Source of the DNA: Planoprotostelium fungivorum
Taxonomy: Eukaryota; Evosea; Variosea; Cavosteliida; Cavosteliaceae
Assembly: GCA_003024175.1 (NCBI GenBank)
Contig: MDYQ01000027.1
Span: forward strand, 186,001 to 250,000
Direction of reading: 5' to 3'
DNA length: 64,000 nt
Each line of letters starts with the position of its first letter. Within the stretch, counting starts at the first letter, position 1. Below, in pieces: positions 58,111 to 64,000 of the stretch. A program made the translations under genes and the position numbers. The notes below the pieces were generated by a model, which was not told the DNA's origin, searched no databases, and saw only the letters and a list, made by a program, of their open reading frames with translations.

Positions 58111-58730
58111 AATAAATGTAGAACATTTGCGATCGACACCACCCGGTGATGTTTCGCCATGCGATGCAGAGGTGTCCTCTCTTCTCAAATCGGTCCACGT
58201 GCTGATGGTGGAGACCACTAGATTACGAGTATTCTTGATACTCTGTTGTTCATCTCTCCAGAACAACACAATATGGACGGTCATCACGGCTTCGAATAAG
58301 TCAGAGGGAGCCCACATTTTCATGCGGATGCCCTGCTGACGCCAAATGGCTGAAGACGCGTATTCCATCCTAGCAACCGGACTTTTTCGGTGTTGGGCGC
58401 GATATGGAGAAAGTTGTCGTTGTGCCCGATGTTTGAAGATAACGAGACGAAATATACTGCGGACGAGGGGCTCTTTACCTCATCGTGAGTCAGTTTCTAT
58501 AAGAAACGAATACGCAAAACACTGCGACGTCTTTTATTTCATCTGCAGTCTGCGTGTCTTAGGGGTGTTGGGTGTTTGCTGCAGCTGCCCTTATTACGCA
58601 CCATTAACGATGTGACCTGTCAGGTTGCACCAACGGGAAAATTACGAAAATTGATAGAGATTTCTTCTTTCCCACTTTACGTAGCAACCACACGAGCAGG
58701 TGAATCCAGAATCCAGAACACAAGGACGCG
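58111..58730. other. Intergenic region, no convincing gene
   Basis: A Cys-rich 89-codon plus frame at 58346-58615 has no domain or splice-supported continuation and is not called. The antisense frames over the end of the peroxidase gene are shadows. The region should hold the promoter of the next gene. Confidence 0.45.
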
Positions 58731-59745
58731 ATGATGAAGGATCCTCTTCTAAGGACGGGTGGTACGAAGATGGAGGTTCTCAAGTTGGACTCGATATCGG
58801 AGGAACAGATCTTCCAGCGATGCCTTCAGAACTCACCCAAGGTGAGATACGGCTACATATGTACCTATCTTTGAGATGCTGACCTCGATGAGGATGCTCT
58901 CGTGGGAGCCAAAATTAAGAAGGCACACCCCCTCGTTAAGATGCCAGACTACATATATGCATCTATTCAGCAGAGCGGGTTGTTGAAGTGTTACCTCACA
59001 GTTAACTCCGAAATCGAAGAGGAACAATTGCATGACCCAGAAGTCTTGACGGTAAGATAGAACGAGATAATTTCGCAGACATCTGAATTGACCCTCAGAA
59101 TATCAATTTCGACGAATTACTGAAGAGGTGCAAGCACTACACCTTCCCTGCTGTATCTATCAACAGCAACCCCATACCCCTCACCTTTAAACTACCGCCG
59201 CTGTCTGCGGTCGAATTCAGGCCCGAAGACAAGATGTATTGCATCTTATTGGCCCTGGAAAGTGGAGGCGTATGCCTCGGCCGCGGTATCTCCCCACCTT
59301 TTCGCATATCCATGAGAGTGCGTCGCACCATCGAACCACGTGCACTGATCACGACGACAGATCAGCCAGTTCATCAACCCGGAGGCTGCACAAGAGAGGC
59401 TGAGAAGACACACGAAGCGAAAATCGGTCGACGTCCACGTCAGCCCGACACCGTCGGCGGACTACAACCTGACCAAATCACTCTACACCATCGGCGAGCA
59501 AGTCAAGATGACGCCGGATCAGCACCTGGCTGAGATGGAGAACTACCTGATCGGACAATTATCCGACCTACGGGTACGTACGACTCCACGACGGTACGTC
59601 TCTGACGTACGGTAACCAGGCGAGGATGGAAGCGATCAGCAGCCCAAATCGAGCCGGTCAGACCGAGAGGAAATCAGTCAGGCTGCAAGATCTGCTCAAC
59701 GATGACGATGATGAGGTATTCGAATTCCACAGTCCAAAGGGTTAG
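58731..59745 (+). CDS. Unknown protein, possible DNA-binding (p53/CudA-like?) regulator
   Basis: Start MMKDPLLRTGGTKMEVLKLD. The exons give SEEQIFQRCLQNSPK, then DALVGAKIKKAHPLVKMPDY and SGLLKCYLTVNSEIEEEQ. A beta-rich block follows (CKHYTFPAVSINSNPIPLTF, MYCILLALESGGVCLGRG, ISPPFRISMRVRRT), then a basic helix with PEAAQERLRRHTKRKSVDVH. The tail is acidic (NDDDDEVFEFHSPKG). A phrase like PPFRISMRVRR after a beta-sandwich recalls Ig-fold transcription factors such as STAT, Rel and the amoebal CudA group, but I could not anchor it to a named family. It sits tail-to-tail with the MFS gene, 129 bp away. Confidence 0.6.
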
Positions 59746-59873
59746 TCATGCAAGAGATGCCTCGAGTGAAGAGATCAGATAGAGGCGATGGATCGTGGAC
59801 ACCCTTGCAGGGCGCGTGGTGCACATCGATACATGCCGCAGTTTTGTTCGTCTCGAATCTTTTATTCGTCTCT

Positions 59874-61741
59874 TCAGTTCTTCTTGTCGGTTTTTGTTCC
59901 GAGATTGGGTAGTTCTACGTCTACTCTTCTCAGAGGTGTGTACTGTGAGAGCGTGAGGTGATGAAGAGGGATGGAAACGCACCGATAGACCCAGGAGGGA
60001 AGCGAAGATGCCGAAGATGCCCAAGATGACAAACAGAAGAGCGGCACCTGATTCGTTGTCATGCATATACAACGATGAGGTGACCTCACCTCTGCCCGGG
60101 CCAGATCCCAATATCGGTCCCAAAGAATTTTCCAAGAATCCTCCTTTCGACATGGCCGGCTCGAATATTTGGTCCGCTAGAGGTCCCGCCAACAGGGAAG
60201 CCGTGGGCAGGGCCAACTGCTGAATCATCTTCTGAAGCCCGATGATCCTCCCCTGTCACACTCAATCTACAACCAGTCACTCCGGCTCTCCACCTGCATA
60301 TCTTGGGGGGCTTTGCTCTGCCAGATGGCCTCTCTGCAGACTCGGACGAGTGGAACGAAGAACATGTAAGAGAAAGCCACGGAGAGGATGAAGAAGGCAT
60401 TGGGATAGATACCGCAGAGAGAGAGGAGACAGCCTTGGAAGAGTCCGATGAACAGAACGGCGAGCACCTGCGGCGATGAGCTGTGATGAAACATGTTGCT
60501 GATGATGGTGACGGTGATGGACGGTGATCGTGATGACAGTAAGATCCCCGATGGTGAGGTCCTCAAATTGGATGAAAGGAAATGGTCACCTTTCGTTGTT
60601 TTGGACCGGTGTAGAACGCCAGGATGATGCTGATACGGTTGACTCCAGTCTAACAAGTTCTCCTCACCTTCCAAACACGGCACCGGCACCCGAAGCAGTC
60701 AACACCCCACCGAGCACGTCAGCCGACGCGAAATTCATCACCCTGATGCGTCAATCTACAACCTCCTGTCTCGAACATTCGTGACGCCTCACATTGGGGT
60801 CATGAGCACTTGGATCATCCCGGAGCAAAATTGAGTCCAAGAGAGGAAGAGGACCATTCCTACCAGCCCCGGTCGCATTCGAATGAAATTCCAGGCGCCA
60901 GATATCTCGCCCAACAGGCTACCCGAGCCTGTTCACGTCACGAAATTTCATCGAGATCTCTCACCCTCTTGACCTTCCGTCGATTTCTCTGGTGGTGGTA
61001 TGGTGACACCCAAGGCCATAGCTGAAGCGAGGAGAAACGTGGACTACAACACGTCATGACATTGATGACGAACGATGACGTCACCAGCTCCACCATGAAC
61101 ACCGCAGACAGCCCGCCGGACACCACGACGTAACCTCCGATGAGAGGAGCTAAGAGCATGGAGATGGCTGGTGCTGCCTGGTTCATCCCTTGGAATTTCT
61201 TGTTGTCTCCGTCTCGGGGGAGGAGGGTGATGACGGAAGATGTGAAGGCGGGCCATTGGAAGGCGTTCGCGCTCGATCCTTAAGAGGATGTCACCGGCGG
61301 GTCATGATGGATGGGGGGATGAGATGGATGGGGCTCACCTATGGCGGAGGCGAGGTAGATGTGCCATGTCTGTAGGGATCCCGTGGAATGCAAGAGAAAT
61401 AGACAAGCCGTACTCATTGCAGATATGAGGTCACTGATCATCATGATGTACTTTCGATTGTACCTTTTGTGATGTCATCTAGTGCAATACGATCGATGAT
61501 GAGATCACCTGTCGCTGAAAGCACCTCCAATCGGTGAGAGAAAGAAGCTAGGTAATTCGGCGAAGACCGTGATCAAAGCAAACTGTTTGATGTCAGCTCG
61601 ACTGGAAAGTTGTTGCATCACCTGTGTAACAGAGCCAGTGTCACTGTAAGACCAGACTCTGAGGGCGAACTTTGTTGCATCCGTTCCTAATAAGGACAAA
61701 AACTGCCCGAGCCACAGACCGAAGAAGGCATGTGATCGCAT
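59874..61741 (-). CDS. MFS exporter of bacterial MFS_3/EntS-like type
   Basis: Start MRSHAFFGLWLGQFLSLLGT, then DATKFALRVWSYSDTGSVTQ, and FALITVFAELPSFFLSPIGG with AFSDR (loop 2-3 motif). Later come GMNQAAPAISMLLAPLIGGY, VLAVLFIGLFQGCLLSL and FFVPLVRVCREAIWQSK, then QLALPTASLLAGPLADQIFE. The last membrane segment AALLFVILGIFGIFASLLGL is spliced to YTPLRRVDVELPNLG and ends at 59874. The N-terminal phrase pattern LWLGQF-SLLG-T-FAL-VW-TGSVTQFALI is that of bacterial drug or siderophore exporters (MFS_3), not of typical eukaryotic MFS families. About 420-450 residues with twelve expected helices. The substrate is unknown. Confidence 0.82.
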
Positions 61742-62046
61742 GATGTTGCTGATGTGCCAGGTTTATTGGTGGTCCGAGGACTGGTGTCACACTACAAACG
61801 ATCCCGACATCATCTTTCATCAGACATCATCATCTTCTTTGCTGCATTCGATTCTCCTGATTTTCATCCATACAGAATCATGTTGAACTCAATTCGCATC
61901 CTTTCATCTGATGTGCTAAGGTGGATGACGCCAGGGTAGGTTAGACCCAACTAGAAAACGTGGACGTTTCAATAAAATAACAATCGTTTCAATCTCTTAC
62001 AACCTCGACACAAACGTCACAAACTAACAACATCAACCAATCGGAG
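61742..62046. other. Divergent promoter region
   Basis: Separates the MFS exporter (minus) from the short-chain dehydrogenase (plus). AT-rich just before 62040; no gene recognised. Confidence 0.45.
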
Positions 62047-63242
62047 ATGAGCGCACTCTTTGCAGGATTAAGTGGTCGTATCACCGTAATGTGAGGCATA
62101 TCTTAAGGATCTTCAAGAGACTCATCTTGACAGTACTGGGGCCTCCTCTGGAATAGGAGAAGGTATCGCCAAGGTGTTCGCAGAGAACAAGAGTCACCTT
62201 GTGAGTTGGACTGGTCTCAATCTAATCCATTAATCGACACAGATCCTCGGAGCTCGCCGCGTGGACAGATTAGAAGCTTTGAAGAAGGACCTTTCCACTG
62301 CTCATGGTATCAAAGTGTACGTGTCACCATCACAACAATCCATTATCCCTTCTGACCCCATCTCAGTTTCATCCACGAATTGGACGTCACCGACCGCTCC
62401 TCCGTCGACCGTTTCGTCGCAGCCATCCCCGAAGATCTGAAGAATGTCGATGTCTTGGTCAACAATGCCGGATTAGCCCTCGGTGTGAAACACGCCTTCG
62501 AGAACGATCTCGATCAAGTGTCTCAAATGATCGATGTGAATGTCAAGGGAGTCTTCACCATCTTGAAGTGAGTTGATCGACGACACGATCCCCATCGACT
62601 CACGATCACAGGGCCTTCTTACCTGGCTTCATGGAGCGTAAGAAGGGAGACATCATCAACATCAGCAGTGTGGCTGGACTAGAGGGTTACCCAGGAGGTT
62701 CCGGCTATTGCGCCACAAAGCACGCCGTGCAAGGTTTGACCGAAGCACTTCGCAAGGAGGTGATCATCCATCACATCCCCCTCCATCACGAACATCATGA
62801 CCGTGAAGATACCTTCACCACTTACATCTTCGTCTATTGTTTCTCGTCTCTTCATCTGAAGATGAAAAGGTTGTCGCCACCCCATTGAGAATCTGCTCGA
62901 TCTGCCCTGGTTTGGTGGAAACAGAATTCAGCCAAGTTCGATTTGGAGGAGACCAAGAGAAGGCAAAGAACGTATACAAAGGTGATCCACACGTGCATCG
63001 ACCACGATCATCATCATCGTCATTGTGTGAGGTATTGACTTTAAGAACAGGTATAGAGGCTCTCACGGCGGCTGATGTGGCTGATACAGTGGCTTACGTG
63101 GTCAGCAGGTGAGATCATCCAGAGATGTCATCAGTTGCATGATGAGCTGATGAGACGCAGACCAGCACACGTCCAGATATCTGATCTCGTCATCATGCCT
63201 ACGAATCAGGCGGCACCCACCGTAGTCCACAGAAACGCTTAA
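62047..63242 (+). CDS. Classical short-chain dehydrogenase/reductase (YdfG/serine-dehydrogenase-like)
   Basis: MSALFAGLSGRITVI is spliced to TGASSGIGEGIAKVFAEN (cofactor-binding TGxxxGIG). Then come ILGARRVDRLEALKKDL (Arg after GA suggests NADP), FIHELDVTDRSSVDRFV, DVLVNNAGLALG (NNAG), GDIINISSVAGLEGYPGG (catalytic Ser) and GYCATKHAVQGLTEALRKEV (Tyr-x3-Lys). The later motif ICPGLVETEFSQVRFGGDQE with KAKNVYKG is characteristic of the YdfG/YMR226C subgroup, which oxidises 3-hydroxy acids and L-allo-threonine or serine. It ends HVQISDLVIMPTNQAAPTVV. Full length, about 265 residues, and all catalytic residues are present. Confidence 0.93.
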
Positions 63243-63471
63243 TAAAAAGTCGAACACCATGTCTTTCTTCATGATGGAGGCAGCTAAGCCAAATGTTCGA
63301 CGGTGAAGTCTGTGTTCAACAACATCACTCAGTGGTATCATCATCTCATCACCTTCATCCTCCTCTAAGACTACACGACCACTTTTTTCAAACGAACAAC
63401 CAGCCGTAGATCCAGAATTACGTGTTTGGCATCCGGACATTATCGAGTTTTGAAGCAGATCGCGGTTATTC

Positions 63472-63965
63472 ATGGCTCTTGCAACCCCCCGCCCGACTGT
63501 GTTGGATACAATCTGCACACGACAATCGGCATTGAAGGATTCCACATTACCAATTTCCACACAACGCCTTCATGTTTATTGCATTGTCCCCGCTTCCTCT
63601 TTAGAGCAAAAGGAACTTATTAGAGAGGAGTTTTTCGAGGAGCTGATCTACGATGATTCGAAGTAAGGAGTCTGGAGACAAACATTGACATCATCAGGCG
63701 CACTCTAGCAAAAGAAGATCTCTGGTTGAAACAGAAGAATTACTACCTGCCTATCAATGGAGGAAAGCCCACGATGGAGTGGTGTTTAAGGAAGGTTTCA
63801 CTCTATGAGGAGCATTTGATCTCTTACAGTCAATTAAATGGAAAACAAGCCATCGAGGAAGCAGTTCGGGTAACGTTAGAGAAGAATCCTCGAAACATCC
63901 ATTCATCTTTGCAACACCGGATCATCAAGGATCTAATTGGGTGGCCCACTAAGGTATTTGGATAG
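63472..63965 (+). CDS. Hypothetical protein, possibly continuing past the window
   Basis: Exon 1 (63472-63664) encodes MALATPRPTVLDTICTRQSA and EQKELIREEFFEELIYDDSK. A GTAAGG...CATCAG intron (about 36 nt) leads to RTLAKEDLWLKQKNYYLPIN and GGKPTMEWCLRKVSLYEEHL. The frame ends at 63965, but the last codons (AAG followed by GTATTTG) could be a splice donor, so more exons may lie beyond. No domain recognised. It looks like a small helical protein. Confidence 0.5.
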
Positions 63966-64000
63966 TTTCTGCTGTATATCATAAAAATGGACAACATTGT

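Noticed and set aside
57826-58368. 180-codon minus-strand frame over the peroxidase end
   Set aside because: It is antisense to conserved peroxidase coding sequence and lacks any family motif.
1-64000. Virus-derived or LTR elements, transposons, rRNA and tRNA genes
   Set aside because: No reverse transcriptase, integrase, capsid, transposase motif, long terminal repeat or tRNA cloverleaf was recognised by eye; a profile search would be needed to exclude short remnants.

Overview
This window is nuclear DNA of an intron-rich, compact microbial eukaryote. Genes lie a few hundred bases apart on both strands and are cut by many short introns, mostly 35-130 nt, with GTGAG donors and TAG/CAG acceptors. 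The protein repertoire suggests an amoeboid protist, probably an amoebozoan: a Dictyostelium-like half-size ABCA transporter, a hybrid histidine kinase, PBZ zinc fingers on a repair enzyme, TTC38, and large cysteine-rich surface receptors. A protosteloid amoeba such as Planoprotostelium is a guess from general familiarity and is not proven here. No rRNA, tRNA, CRISPR array or virus-derived element was recognised.

Layout. 0.3-7.5 kb (+): a secreted solute-binding-like protein with a PAN-like tail, a mitochondrial ABCB half transporter, a CCDC97-family protein and a small secreted protein. 8.0-15.4 kb (-): one very large surface receptor with a triplet-organised GCC2/GCC3 cysteine-rich array and a multi-pass C-terminus. 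16.1-17.7 kb (+): a WrbA-type flavoprotein with a long Ala/Val/Pro/Glu tail ending in a CaaX box. 18.1-22.7 kb (+): a double hybrid histidine kinase. 22.8-30.2 kb (-): phosphatidylinositol 4-kinase III alpha, divergent from ribosomal protein uL2 (30.4-31.6 kb, +). 31.8-41.5 kb: an ABCA transporter, a TPR/SET methyltransferase, a PssA-type phosphatidylserine synthase (-), a LAMMER kinase and a small ORF. 41.7-44.9 kb (+): a membrane-anchored GH16-like protein. 45.0-46.4 kb (-): an ERT1/AcuK-like Zn2Cys6 plus PAS regulator. 47.0-52.2 kb (+): a hypothetical gene, TTC38, a small hydrophobic protein and a ZFAND1/Cuz1 homologue. 52.4-54.6 kb (-): RTF1 of the Paf1 complex. 54.9-56.9 kb (+): a compact ATP-dependent DNA ligase with three PBZ fingers. 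57.2-58.1 kb (+): a secreted heme-thiolate peroxidase/peroxygenase. 58.7-59.7 kb (+): an unknown nuclear-looking protein. 59.9-61.7 kb (-): a bacterial-looking MFS exporter. 62.0-63.2 kb (+): a short-chain dehydrogenase. 63.5-64.0 kb (+): a small unknown gene.

There is no operon logic; this is a normal eukaryotic gene neighbourhood. Housekeeping genes (uL2, RTF1, PI4KA, ABCB, CCDC97, ZFAND1, TTC38) sit among genes with bacterial affinity (MFS exporter, PssA, ligase core, histidine kinase, WrbA), all now carrying local-style introns. The most interesting items are the ligase-PBZ fusion, the histidine kinase with a degenerate internal receiver, the prenylation-tagged flavoprotein, the fungal-type Zn2Cys6/PAS regulator, and palindromes (CTACAACGTTGTAG and TGACGTCA) that recur inside introns of unrelated genes.
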